64,000 bases of DNA, taken from the NCBI RefSeq assembly GCF_000147815.2, contig NC_015957.1, positions 8,370,001 to 8,434,000 of the forward strand, written 5' to 3'. The position numbers and the translations under genes are program-made. The notes under the pieces were generated by a model. That model was not told the origin of the DNA. It ran no database searches and worked only from the letters and a program-made list of their open reading frames with translations. Of the stretch, positions 26,067 through 33,770 are shown piece by piece (the stretch's first letter is position 1; each line of letters opens with the position of its first letter). This DNA comes from Streptomyces violaceusniger Tu 4113 (GTDB lineage Bacteria; Actinomycetota; Actinomycetes; Streptomycetales; Streptomycetaceae).

Positions 26067-27190
26067 ACCAGCTCCTCCATCGGAATGCGCCGGAATGTGA
26101 TGGTCGAGTAGGCGCTGAAGTCGCCGGTCTCGTAGAGCAGTCCGACCGTGGCGTCGTCGAGTCGGACCAGATCGGAGTAGGCGGCGGGCAGGCCGTTCAC
26201 GGTGTGCGTGGGCCGCCAGGTGACACCCCCGTCATGGCTCGTACGGACGGTCATCAGCGCCCGGTACGCGGGGTCGGCGGGGCCGGAGAAGAGCAGCGCG
26301 TCCGGCTCGCCGAGGTGCAGCGCACTGCCCTCGACCACGGGGGCCACCAGACCGGCCTGCGGCCGGAAGGGGAGGTCCAGGGTGGCGCCGCCGTCGCCGG
26401 AGTGGGCGTCGGCGCGGGTGCCGGGCGCGGTCGCGTCGGTGCGGGTGTTGAAGTAGACGCGGCCGTCGGGGAGTTGGGCGGCGGTGGTCTCGTTGACGTT
26501 GACGTAGCCATCGGGGTTGTCGTCCACATAGCCGATCCGCCAGGTCGCGCCGTCGTCGTCGCTGAGCAGATCGTGCCCGCCGTTGTACCGCCCCTCGGTG
26601 CCGTCGTCGCCGGGGACGGTCGGGGGCAGGGAGTGGTTGGCCGCGACGACGATCCGGCCCGCGTGGGCGCCGTACCGCAGCCGGAGGGCGTGGCCGGGGG
26701 TGGTGGCGTACCACCGCCATTCGGGCCGCTTGGTGCTCGCGGTGATCTCGCGGGCCTCGCTCCAGCTCGCGCCGTCGTCATCGCTGTACGTCAGCCACAC
26801 CCGCCGCCCGTCGGCCGCGCTCACCTCGCCGCGCCGGATCCGGTCCTCGGTGGCGGAGGCGGCGCTGCGGATGTGCACCAGCAGGACGCGGCCGCCATGG
26901 GGGCCGCCGTCGAGGACGACGGGGGCCGGATTGCCCGCCGTGCCATCGCCGTTGCGGGCGACGAGCTGTACGGCGCCCCAGGTACGGCCGCCGTCGGCCG
27001 ACCGCTTGAGCACGAGGTCGATGCGGCCGTAGTCGGCGGAGGAGTCCGCCCGGCCCTCGGCGAAGGCGAGGAGCGTTCCGGCGTGGGTCAGCACCACTGC
27101 CGGGATCCGGTAGCTCGCATAGCCCTCGGTGCCCGCCCGGAACGGAACGGACCACTCGTACGAGCGTGCCGCCCCCGTGCCGACTTTCAT
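26063..27190 (-). CDS. Exo-alpha-sialidase-like (GH33/BNR) protein without signal peptide
   Basis: A 375-residue beta-propeller protein. The sialidase motif YRIP is at GYASYRIPAVV near residues 25-35, and four Asp boxes (SxDxGxTW) are visible: SADGGRTW, SDDDGASW, SDDDGATW and SHDGGVTW. Additional family landmarks are FAEGRADSSADYGRIDLVL and YNGGHDLLSDDDG. There is no signal peptide, so it should act in the cytoplasm on imported substrate. It is the first gene of a four-gene operon and overlaps the binding-protein gene by 4 bp. The upstream region carries a good promoter and a palindromic operator. Related BNR proteins cleave sialic acids or KDN; the exact sugar is not provable from sequence. 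Confidence 0.85.
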   Translation of the reverse strand: MKVGTGAARSYEWSVPFRAGTEGYASYRIPAVVLTHAGTLLAFAEGRADSSADYGRIDLVLKRSADGGRTWGAVQLVARNGDGTAGNPAPVVLDGGPHGGRVLLVHIRSAASATEDRIRRGEVSAADGRRVWLTYSDDDGASWSEAREITASTKRPEWRWYATTPGHALRLRYGAHAGRIVVAANHSLPPTVPGDDGTEGRYNGGHDLLSDDDGATWRIGYVDDNPDGYVNVNETTAAQLPDGRVYFNTRTDATAPGTRADAHSGDGGATLDLPFRPQAGLVAPVVEGSALHLGEPDALLFSGPADPAYRALMTVRTSHDGGVTWRPTHTVNGLPAAYSDLVRLDDATVGLLYETGDFSAYSTITFRRIPMEELV

Positions 27191-27238
27191 CAGACCTCCC
27201 GATGCCCCGTCGCAATCGAGTGCCGAGTCAGATTAAAT

Positions 27239-27255
27239 GGGACGTAGGACGTCCC
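27239..27255 (-). promoter_or_regulatory. 17-bp palindromic operator at the sialidase operon start site
   Basis: GGGACGT-AGG-ACGTCCC is a perfect inverted repeat lying 12 bp downstream of the predicted -10 box, over or just after the expected transcription start. This is a typical position for a GntR- or LacI-type repressor. No regulator gene is adjacent. Confidence 0.75.
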
Positions 27256-27267
27256 TTGTGTGCGGCG

Positions 27268-27296
27268 ACCTTAGGGTTTGCCTTACAGAGCGTCAA
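27268..27296 (-). promoter_or_regulatory. Sigma70 (HrdB)-type promoter of the sialidase/ABC operon
   Basis: On the minus strand TTGACG (-35, 27291-27296) is separated by exactly 17 bp from TAAGGT (-10, 27268-27273). The sialidase ATG is about 78 bp downstream of the -10 box, with GGAGGTCTG directly before it. Confidence 0.75.
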
Positions 27297-27451
27297 GAGA
27301 CGGCGCATGAACAGCTGGAGACGCGGAGGAGCACCCGCGAACGACGGATACGGACCCGGTCGACGGCATGCCCCCCGCATATGCCCCGAACGAGTGAGCC
27401 GGGCCCGAATCGCGCCCGCGGGGCCGCGGGCCGCGGCAGGATGCGGATGCC

Positions 27452-28057
27452 ATGGACGCCGTAAGGGTTGCACTGCTGCGCGAGGTCCTCGCCGGAACCG
27501 AATGGCTCCAGGCCACCCGCCGCTTCGCGGGCTCGCTACGGGCCTCGGTCGGACCGCGCGAGGGCGGACTGCTGCTGGTCGGCAGCGAGAGATACGAACC
27601 GTGGCATCTGGCCGCGCATCTCGACGACGAGGCGGCCTGGTCCGGACTGCCCGAGCTGTCCCCCACGCTCGTCCGCCACCGGGTGCCGGAGGGCGCCGCC
27701 GTCCCCGCGCATCTGGCGGTCGGGCTGGGGCGGCTGGAGCGGGCGGGCCGCGGTGAGACCCTGCTGGTGGTCGCGCCGGGCGACCCCGGGGCCGGGCTGC
27801 TGGAGCGGGTGAACGACGCCCGCCGGGGCGGGGCGACCGTGCTCGCCCTCGACGGCGGCGACGCCGGGCTGCACGCCCTGGCCCATGACGCGCTGTCCGC
27901 CCCCGAGGCCGGCGAGCTCGACCTGGACACCCTCCAGCACCTGGTCAGCGCGGCCGCCGGAGAGAACAGCCTGCCGCGCCCCGGCCGCCGCCGCTTCCAG
28001 GACCGGCTGGCCAGGCTGGCCGACCGCCTCACGGCCCCGCCACCGGCGGGATGGTGA
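27452..28057 (+). CDS. Conserved hypothetical protein (actinobacterial)
   Basis: A 201-residue soluble protein, MDAVRVALLREVLAGTEWLQ onward, with alternating strand/helix pattern (GGLLLVGSERYEPWHLAAHL, ETLLVVAPGDPGAGLL, ATVLALDGGDAGLHALAHDAL). It has no membrane segment and no motif I can tie to a catalytic family. Codon bias is fully Streptomyces-like, supporting expression. The start ATG at 27452 lies 8 nt after a GCAGGATG-like site. It is divergent from the sialidase operon and precedes an MFS remnant. Function unknown. Confidence 0.75.
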   Translation: MDAVRVALLREVLAGTEWLQATRRFAGSLRASVGPREGGLLLVGSERYEPWHLAAHLDDEAAWSGLPELSPTLVRHRVPEGAAVPAHLAVGLGRLERAGRGETLLVVAPGDPGAGLLERVNDARRGGATVLALDGGDAGLHALAHDALSAPEAGELDLDTLQHLVSAAAGENSLPRPGRRRFQDRLARLADRLTAPPPAGW

Positions 28058-28150
28058 GCCACTGGGCCCCCGCCGCGCTGAACGAAGCCTCGAACCGCCG
28101 CGTAAATCGGTTGCCGTGCGATCGGGCGCGGCGGCCGGGGCCGGCCGACC

Positions 28151-28402
28151 GGTATCGAGCTGCTCTCCTACGCGACCGGCCCCCAACTGGGCCAGGTCCG
28201 GGCCGGAACCATGGCCGGGCTCACCGGCGTACGGGCCTCGGTGTGGTCCGGCGGGCTGGCCTGCGTGGCCTCGGTCGGCCTGCTGGCGCTGGCGCTGCCC
28301 CGGCTGATGAGCTACGACGCCCGGACGGACGAACACGCCCGCCGGGCGCGTGAGTCCATTGAGTTCCGTGAGTCCCGTGAGTTCCGCACCACGCCTGGCT
28401 GA
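28151..28402 (+). pseudogene. C-terminal remnant of an EntS-like MFS transporter
   Basis: About 83 residues in one frame match the last two helices of an MFS_3/EntS-type exporter: GIELLSYATGPQLGQVRAG, then LTGVRASVWSGGLACVAS and VGLLALALPRLMSYDAR, with a polar tail repeating ESxEFRESREF. No start codon or N-terminal ten helices are present; upstream (28058-28150) is non-coding. This is a truncated remnant. EntS-type proteins export siderophores, which fits the iron region nearby, but the original substrate cannot be known. Confidence 0.7.
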
Positions 28403-28441
28403 CCCCCCGGCGCCCCGGGCCGGGGCCTCGGGGCAGGGGCC

Positions 28442-28666
28442 TCAGCGCGCCGCCGGGGGCTCGTCGTCCCGCCAGCGGGGGTCGTTCTGCCACTCCTCGT
28501 TGCGCTCGCGGGCGGTTTCCATCGCGTGGGCGGCCTCCTCCGGGGAGGCGTAAGGACCGAGGCGGTCGGCGGCGCGGCACTCCGGGCCCTCTTCGACCTT
28601 CTGGTGCCGGATGCAGTAGTACCACTCACCGGGCTTGCCGGCGGTTCCCCTCTTGAACAGCGCCAT
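28442..28666 (-). CDS. Small conserved hypothetical protein (SPOR-like)
   Basis: A 74-residue soluble protein, [20 protein letters not shown] onward, with Cys residues in [20 protein letters not shown] and a helical segment [20 protein letters not shown] ending in a Trp-rich acidic tail. The spacing of WYYC, GPEC and [13 protein letters not shown] resembles small actinobacterial proteins of unknown function encoded next to map. Its start lies 88 bp from the divergent map gene, so the two share an intergenic promoter region. Confidence 0.75.
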   Translation of the reverse strand: MALFKRGTAGKPGEWYYCIRHQKVEEGPECRAADRLGPYASPEEAAHAMETARERNEEWQNDPRWRDDEPPAAR

Positions 28667-28754
28667 TCCGGCCTCCGGCCTCCGCTCGTTCCCCACTGGC
28701 CCGAAGGGCCCTTGCCGCCATGCTGCCCCATGCGCCGCCGATACACTCGCTGAC

Positions 28755-29612
28755 ATGTCTGGCCAGTCGCTTCTAGTCCCGGGGTCGCTCTCCCCCATCC
28801 GCCCCGTCCCCGCCTCGATCGCGCGTCCGGAGTACGTCGGCAAGGCGAGTCCGACGCCTTATGACGGGCCCGAGGTGCAGGACGCCGAGACGATCGAGCG
28901 CATGCGGATCGCGGGGCGTATCGCCGCACGGGCGATGGAGGAGGCCGCCAAGCTGATCGCGCCGGGGGTCACCACGGACGAGCTGGACCGGGTGGCCCAT
29001 GAGTACATGTGCGACCACGGCGCGTACCCCTCGACGCTGGGCTACCGCGGGTTCCCCAAGTCGCTGTGCAGCTCGGTCAACGAGGTCATCTGCCACGGCA
29101 TCCCGGACACCACCGTCCTCCAGGACGGCGACATCGTGAACCTCGACGTCACCGCCTTCATCGGCGGGGTGCACGGGGACAACAACGCCACGTATCTGTG
29201 CGGTGAGGTGGACGAGGAGTCGCGGCTGCTCGTCGAGCGCACCCGGGAGTCCCTCAACCGCGCGATCAAGGCCGTCAAGCCGGGCCGCCGGATCAACATC
29301 ATCGGCCGGGTCATCGAGTCGTACGCCAAGCGCTTCGACTACGGCGTGGTCCGCGACTTCACGGGCCACGGGATCAACTCCTCGTTCCACTCCGGCCTGA
29401 TCGTGCCGCACTACGACAGCCCGCACCACACCACCGAGATCAAGCCGGGGATGACCTTCACCATCGAGCCGATGCTGACGCTCGGCACCTATGAGTACGA
29501 CATGTGGGAGGACGGCTGGACCGTGGTCACCAAGGACCGTAAGCGGACGGCGCAGTTCGAGCACACACTGGTGGTGACGGAGACCGGGGCGGAGATCCTC
29601 ACCCTGCAGTAG
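28755..29612 (+). CDS. map: Type I methionine aminopeptidase
   Basis: A 285-residue protein with all five metal ligands of MetAP: Asp in VNLDVTAF, Asp in [10 protein letters not shown], His in [11 protein letters not shown], Glu in [11 protein letters not shown] and Glu in [11 protein letters not shown]. It removes the N-terminal Met from nascent proteins. An N-terminal extension ([20 protein letters not shown]), with the PxxP-type elements of actinobacterial MetAP1c enzymes, precedes the catalytic domain. The ATG at 28755 is chosen over an upstream in-frame Met because it follows the divergent gene and fits homologues. Copies of this type occur beside other map genes in Streptomyces. Confidence 0.95.
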   Translation: MSGQSLLVPGSLSPIRPVPASIARPEYVGKASPTPYDGPEVQDAETIERMRIAGRIAARAMEEAAKLIAPGVTTDELDRVAHEYMCDHGAYPSTLGYRGFPKSLCSSVNEVICHGIPDTTVLQDGDIVNLDVTAFIGGVHGDNNATYLCGEVDEESRLLVERTRESLNRAIKAVKPGRRINIIGRVIESYAKRFDYGVVRDFTGHGINSSFHSGLIVPHYDSPHHTTEIKPGMTFTIEPMLTLGTYEYDMWEDGWTVVTKDRKRTAQFEHTLVVTETGAEILTLQ

Positions 29613-29672
29613 CGGGCGGGCCGGTTCACCGAATGTCCTGTGCCGGGGGCCGATTCTTCGGCGGCCGTTTTA

Positions 29673-29687
29673 CCGACAGCCTGTCGG
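29673..29687 (+). promoter_or_regulatory. Palindrome CCGACAG-C-CTGTCGG before the heme oxygenase promoter
   Basis: A perfect 7+1+7 palindrome ending 8 bp before the -35 box of the heme oxygenase promoter. It could be a map terminator stem or a second regulator site. Confidence 0.4.
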
Positions 29688-29695
29688 GAAAGCTA

Positions 29696-29737
29696 TTGAC
29701 GTAGGCAGCGGCCTCTACTTAGGTAAGGCTCACCTGC
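29696..29737 (+). promoter_or_regulatory. Heme oxygenase promoter with DmdR/IdeR-type iron box
   Basis: TTGACG at 29696-29701 is a -35 box; 17 bp later TTAGGT begins a 19-bp sequence TTAGGTAAGGCTCACCTGC (29719-29737) that matches the iron-box consensus (TTAGGTTAGGCTCACCTAA, from memory) at 16 of 19 positions. The iron repressor would cover the -10 region, so the gene below should be switched on by iron starvation. Confidence 0.85.
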
Positions 29738-29762
29738 ACACCTCGGCCCCCGGAGGTCCACC

Positions 29763-30406
29763 GTGGAGTTCTCCGCCCTGATCCGCACCGCCTCACGGGA
29801 AGCACACACGGACGTCGGGAGCTCGTCGTTCATGACCGATCTGCTCGGCGGGCGGCTGGGCGTGGCGGCCTACCGCCGCTACTCCGAGCAGCTCTGGTTC
29901 GTCTACCGCGCCCTGGAGACCCCGGCCGACGCGCTCGCGGCGGACCCGTGGCGGGCCCATTCCTCCGGCCGGAGCTGGCCCGGATGGCCGAGCTGGAGCG
30001 CGATCTGGCCCACCTCGGCGGCCCGGACTGGCGCACCGGCCTCACCGCGCTGCCCGCCACGACGGCGTACGCGGCGCGGGTGGCCGAGTGCGCCCGTGAC
30101 TGGCCGGCGGGCTATGTCGCCCACCACTACACCCGCTATATGGGCGATCTCTCCGGCGGCCAGTACGTGCGGGACACGGCGGAGAAGACCTGGGGCTTCG
30201 CCCGCAAGGGTGACGGGGTGCGGTTCTACGTCTTCGAGTCGATCAGCAACCCCGCCGCCTTCAAGCGGGAGTACCGCGCGCTGCTGGACGCACTGCCGAT
30301 GGACGATCTGGAGAAGCAGCGCGTCGTGGAGGAGTGCAAGCGCGCGTACGCGCTGAACGCGGGGATCTTCCAGGAGCTGGCCGAGGAGTTCCGGCTCAGC
30401 GCCTGA
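29763..30406 (+). pseudogene. Heme oxygenase with a 1-base frameshift
   Basis: Two frames together make one biliverdin-producing heme oxygenase. From the GTG at 29763 (GGAGG upstream) come residues up to LETPADALAADP, with the proximal heme His in TASREAHTDV. At about 29945-29948 the sequence GACCCGTGGCGGG lacks one base. From there the correct protein continues in the -1 frame as AGPFLRPELARMAELERDL, through the distal helix YMGDLSGGQYVRDTAEK to a normal C-terminus EEFRLSA. Adding one G would restore a full 214-residue enzyme. The defect is either a real inactivating deletion or a sequencing error in a short G run. The iron box upstream is intact. Confidence 0.85.
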
Positions 30407-30472
30407 GACACCGCAGGCGCAAAGCCCGAGACACCGCAGGCGCAAAGCCTGAGACACCGCAGGCGCGAAGCC
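30404..30472. repeat. Three copies of a 23-bp tandem repeat after heme oxygenase
   Basis: YGAGACACCGCAGGCGCRAA plus GCC is repeated three times without gaps, beginning on the stop codon of the heme oxygenase. Confidence 0.95.
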
Positions 30473-30528
30473 CGCGCCCACCGGGCAGGAGGGATCGGTG
30501 AGCGCGGGCGACCGGTGCGGCGGATCCG

Positions 30529-30804
30529 TCAGGACCCGCCGGGTGCGGCCGCGTCGATGCGCCGGCGGGTGGCGACGAAGGCGGCCGCCGTACCGACCGC
30601 GACCATGGCTCCGGCCCCGCCCAGCAGCGCCCCGGTGCGGAGGTCCGCGCCAGTGGTGGCGAGGGAGCCGGTGCCACCGGCCGTGTCCCCGCCGGTGACG
30701 GCGCCGCCGCCGGTGGTGGACCCTCCGGAGTCCGTGCCGCCTGAATCGCCCGCGCCGCCCGTACCACCCGTACCGCCCGAGTCGCCTCCGCCGGTGCCGC
30801 CGGG
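30529..30804 (-). pseudogene. C-terminal remnant of a sortase-anchored (LAxTG) cell-wall protein
   Basis: The minus-strand frame ending at 30529 encodes a Gly/Ser/Thr-rich linker (GGTGGTGGAGDSGGTDSGG) followed by SLATTGADLRTG, a hydrophobic helix (ALLGGAGAMVAVGTAAAFVA) and a basic tail TRRRIDAAAPGGS. This is a complete Streptomyces class E sortase signal, LATTG. Upstream of about 30804 the same frame has the wrong codon-position composition and instead overlaps an hmuV remnant on the other strand, so the N-terminal domain is gone. Given the neighbours (heme oxygenase, hmuV remnant) it may be the tail of an HtaA-type heme-binding surface protein; that is inference. Confidence 0.65.
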
Positions 30805-30805
30805 C

Positions 30806-31113
30806 GATCTGCGCCACCAGGAGCTGGTCCTGAGGGTGTGCCGGAAGCGGTCCGCCGCGGGGGACGCGGTGGTAGTGGCCCTGGACGACCTGCCGCCGGC
30901 CGCCGCGTACGCGGACCGGGCCGCCGTTCCGCTCGAGGGCCGGATCGCGGCGGAGGGGGCGCCCTCGGAGGTCTTCGACGCCGCGCCGCCGTCCCGGGTC
31001 CACCGGCAGCCGGTGGAGGTGCCCCCCCTCCCCGCACCGGGGAGCGGATCGTGCTGCCGCTGCGCGACCGGTCGGCGGGGCGGCCCGTGCCGCCGGAAGT
31101 GCCGCGCCCATGA
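30806..31113 (+). pseudogene. C-terminal remnant of a heme ABC transporter ATPase, HmuV type
   Basis: From 30806 the plus frame reads DLRHQELVLRVCRKRSAAGD, then VVVALDDLPPAAAYADRAAV, EGRIAAEGAPSEVFDAA and SRVHRQPVEVP. These correspond to the part of HmuV after the Walker B D-loop (SALDIRHQELV..., LHDLNLAAAYADR..., VYRHPVEV). After a run of seven C at about 31020-31026 the match continues in the next frame as PRTGERIVLPLRDRSAGRPV and stops at 31111-31113. Codon-position composition in the first frame is coding-like (third position almost all G/C, second about half). Walker A and the signature motif are absent, and LHDL is changed to LDDL. This is a decayed fragment. Confidence 0.75.
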
Positions 31114-31241
31114 GAGGCGTGCGTCACCTTCTCGCACCTCGCTCACCTCCGAACCGGATCAAATCAGCCGTCTTGGCCAAACCTTTGCCATTCGCAGGTC
31201 ACTCCTTGACCTTGCGCTGGATCCACACAGGCAAGCCTCAG

Positions 31242-31260
31242 TTAAGTTAGGGCGGCCTTA
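31242..31260 (+). promoter_or_regulatory. Iron box of the efe operon
   Basis: TTAAGTTAGGGCGGCCTTA matches the DmdR/IdeR iron-box consensus at 13 of 19 positions, weaker than the site at 29719. It ends 46 bp before the efeO start, a normal operator position. Confidence 0.7.
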
Positions 31261-31306
31261 TCCGACGTCCGCTGTCCGCCCTGTCCTGATTCCGTCTGGA
31301 GCCCGT

Positions 31307-32440
31307 ATGCGAGCCGCTCGCACCTCCGTTGTCGCCGCGATATCGGCGCTGGCGACAATCACCGCCGTCGCCGGCTGCGCCCAGAAGTCCGACGCCAAGG
31401 GCTCGGACGCCGTGCAGGTCACCGCCTCCGACGACGCGTGCGAGGTCTCCAAGACCTCCTTCCCCGCCGGGCATGTGAAGCTCGCGGTGGAGAACAAGGG
31501 CTCCAAGGTGACCGAGGTGTACGTCTACGCCCCGGGGGACCGGATCGTCACCGAGCGGGAGAACATCGGGCCCGGCACCTCCGCCTCGATCAGCGCCGAG
31601 ATCAAGGCCGGTTCGTACGAGATCACCTGCAAGCCTGGGATGAAGGGCCACGGCATCCGCCAGAAGGTGTCCGCCACCGGCAAGGGCGCGGTGGCCAAGC
31701 GCGATCCGCGGCTGGACAAGGCGGTGGCCGCGTACCGCGCCTACGTCCAGCAGCAGGCCGACGAGACCCTCCCCGTGGCGCAGAAGTTCGCCGACGCGGT
31801 CAAGAAGGACGACCTCGAGGGCGCCAAGAAGCTCTACGCCCCCTCGCGCGTCGGCTGGGAGCGCACCGAACCGGTCGCCGAGTCCTTCGGCGACATCGAT
31901 CCCAAGGTCGATGTGCGCGAGGACGGTCTGGAGAAGGGCCAGAAGTGGACCGGCTGGCACCGGCTGGAGAAGTCGCTGTGGCAGACCAAGAAGATCACCG
32001 CGGCCGACCACGACCTCGCCGACCAGCTCATCAAGGACCTGAAGGACTGGCAGAAGCGCGTCGGCACCGCCGACATCACCCCCACCGGCATGGCCAACGG
32101 CGCCAAGGAGCTGCTGGACGAGGTGCAGACCGGCAAGGTCACCGGTGAGGAGGAGCGCTACAGCCACACCGACCTGCTGGACTTCGAGGGCAATGTCGAG
32201 GGCGCCGAGACCTCGTACAAGCTGCTCAAGCCGGTCGCGTCCACCAACGACCCGGAGCTGGCCAAGGAGCTGGACAAGCAGTTCGCGGCTGTCGTGAAGC
32301 TGCTGGACAAGTACCGCGAGGGCGAGGGCTTCGTGTCGTACGACACCGTCACGGAGACCCAGCGCAAGGAACTGTCCGACGCGGTCAACGCGCTGGCCGA
32401 GCCGCTCTCCCGGCTCGCCGCCGCCGTCGTCACCAAGTGA
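31307..32440 (+). CDS. efeO: EfeO iron-binding lipoprotein (cupredoxin plus imelysin domains)
   Basis: A 377-residue secreted lipoprotein with signal MRAARTSVVAAISALATITA and lipobox VAGC. Residues about 35-125 form an EfeO-type cupredoxin domain (EVSKTSFPAGHVKLAVENKG). The rest is the M75/imelysin domain with the metal motif HxxE in TGWHRLEKSLW near residue 218. It captures extracellular iron for the EfeU permease. The ATG at 31307 has GGAG upstream and gives a proper signal peptide. It is the first gene of an operon, efeO-efeB-efeU, behind an iron box, with only 11 bp to efeB. Confidence 0.95.
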   Translation: MRAARTSVVAAISALATITAVAGCAQKSDAKGSDAVQVTASDDACEVSKTSFPAGHVKLAVENKGSKVTEVYVYAPGDRIVTERENIGPGTSASISAEIKAGSYEITCKPGMKGHGIRQKVSATGKGAVAKRDPRLDKAVAAYRAYVQQQADETLPVAQKFADAVKKDDLEGAKKLYAPSRVGWERTEPVAESFGDIDPKVDVREDGLEKGQKWTGWHRLEKSLWQTKKITAADHDLADQLIKDLKDWQKRVGTADITPTGMANGAKELLDEVQTGKVTGEEERYSHTDLLDFEGNVEGAETSYKLLKPVASTNDPELAKELDKQFAAVVKLLDKYREGEGFVSYDTVTETQRKELSDAVNALAEPLSRLAAAVVTK

Positions 32441-32451
32441 GGGAGCCGGGC

Positions 32452-33711
32452 ATGACCGACGAGACCGGCACCGCTCCCTCGCGCCGGGCGCTGATCGGCT
32501 GGGGAGGCGCCGGGCTCGCGCTCGGCGCCGCGGCCGCAGGCGGCGCGGCGGCCGCGCTGAGCGGCGGTGCGGACGACACCCAGGCGGTCGCCGACAGCGG
32601 CGCCGCGGTGCCCTTCTACGGGGCGCACCAGGCGGGGATCGCCACGGCGGTGCAGGACCGGCTGCACTTCGCGGCGTTCGACGTCACCACCGACGACCGC
32701 GCCGCGCTGATCGCGCTGCTGAAGGAGTGGACGAAGGCGGCGGCCCGGATGACCCAGGGGCATGCGGTCGGCGGCGGCGCGGTGAGCGATCTGGCGGAGG
32801 CCCCGCCGGACGACACCGGCGAGGCGCTGGGCCTCAAGGCGTCCCGGCTCACCCTCACCATCGGCTTCGGGCCCACGCTCTTCAAGGACAAGAAGGGCAA
32901 GGACCGCTTCGGCATCGCCGACCGCCGCCCCGAGGCGCTGATCGACCTGCCCGCCTTCCCCGGCGACAATCTCGACGCGGCGCGCAGCGACGGCGATCTG
33001 TGTGTGCAGGCGTGCGCGGACGACCCGCAGGTGGCCGTGCACGCCATCCGCAACCTGGCCCGGATCGGCATGGGCAAGGTGGCCATCCGCTGGTCGCAGC
33101 TTGGCTTCGGCAAGACGTCCTCGACCACGCCTGACGCGCAGACACCGCGCAACATGATGGGCTTCAAGGACGGCACCCGGAACATCGCGGGCACCGACAC
33201 CGCCGCCCTGGAGAAGCATGTGTGGGTGAGCGGGAAGGCGGGCCCGGCGTGGCTGGCCGGCGGTTCGTACCTGGTGGCGCGCCGCATCCGGATGCACATC
33301 GAGACCTGGGACCGCACCTCGCTCAAGGAGCAGGAGGACGTCTTCGGCCGGGACAAGGGCGAGGGCGCGCCGCAGGGCAGGCAGCATGAGCGCGACGAGC
33401 CGAATCTGAAGGCGATGCTGCCCACCGCGCATGTCCGGCTCGCGCATCCGGACTCCAACGGCGGGGTGCGGATCCTGCGCCGCGGCTACTCCTTCACCGA
33501 TGGCACGGACGGTCTGGGGCGGCTGGACGCGGGGCTGTTCTTCCTCGCCTACCAGCACGACGTACGGGACGGGTTCGTGCCGGTGCAGCGGCGGCTGGCG
33601 CGCACGGACGCGCTCAACGAGTACATCCAGCACGTGGGTTCGGCGCTCTTCGCGGTCCCGCCGGGCGTCCGGGACGCGGACGACTGGTGGGGCAGGGCGC
33701 TGTTCTCCTGA
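32452..33711 (+). CDS. efeB: EfeB, Tat-exported Dyp-type heme peroxidase
   Basis: A 419-residue DyP peroxidase with a Tat signal, PSRRALIGWGGAGLALGAAA. It carries the GxxDG heme-pocket motif in MMGFKDGTRNIAG near residue 236 and the proximal His region TAHVRLAHPDSNGG. In the Efe system it oxidises Fe(II) or handles heme iron at the cell surface, coupled with EfeO and EfeU. The ATG at 32452, preceded by GGGAG, is preferred to an in-frame GTG 15 bp upstream that overlaps efeO. It is in tight operon order with efeO (before) and efeU (after). Confidence 0.95.
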   Translation: MTDETGTAPSRRALIGWGGAGLALGAAAAGGAAAALSGGADDTQAVADSGAAVPFYGAHQAGIATAVQDRLHFAAFDVTTDDRAALIALLKEWTKAAARMTQGHAVGGGAVSDLAEAPPDDTGEALGLKASRLTLTIGFGPTLFKDKKGKDRFGIADRRPEALIDLPAFPGDNLDAARSDGDLCVQACADDPQVAVHAIRNLARIGMGKVAIRWSQLGFGKTSSTTPDAQTPRNMMGFKDGTRNIAGTDTAALEKHVWVSGKAGPAWLAGGSYLVARRIRMHIETWDRTSLKEQEDVFGRDKGEGAPQGRQHERDEPNLKAMLPTAHVRLAHPDSNGGVRILRRGYSFTDGTDGLGRLDAGLFFLAYQHDVRDGFVPVQRRLARTDALNEYIQHVGSALFAVPPGVRDADDWWGRALFS

Positions 33712-33770
33712 CGGGCTGTTCTCCCCACGGACTCCACCCACAGGATCCCTCGACAAGGAAGGCGAACCCC

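Noticed and set aside
30805..31146. N-terminal part of the LATTG protein in the same minus frame
   Set aside because: Its codon-position composition is wrong (second position very GC-rich), and the plus strand matches HmuV instead.
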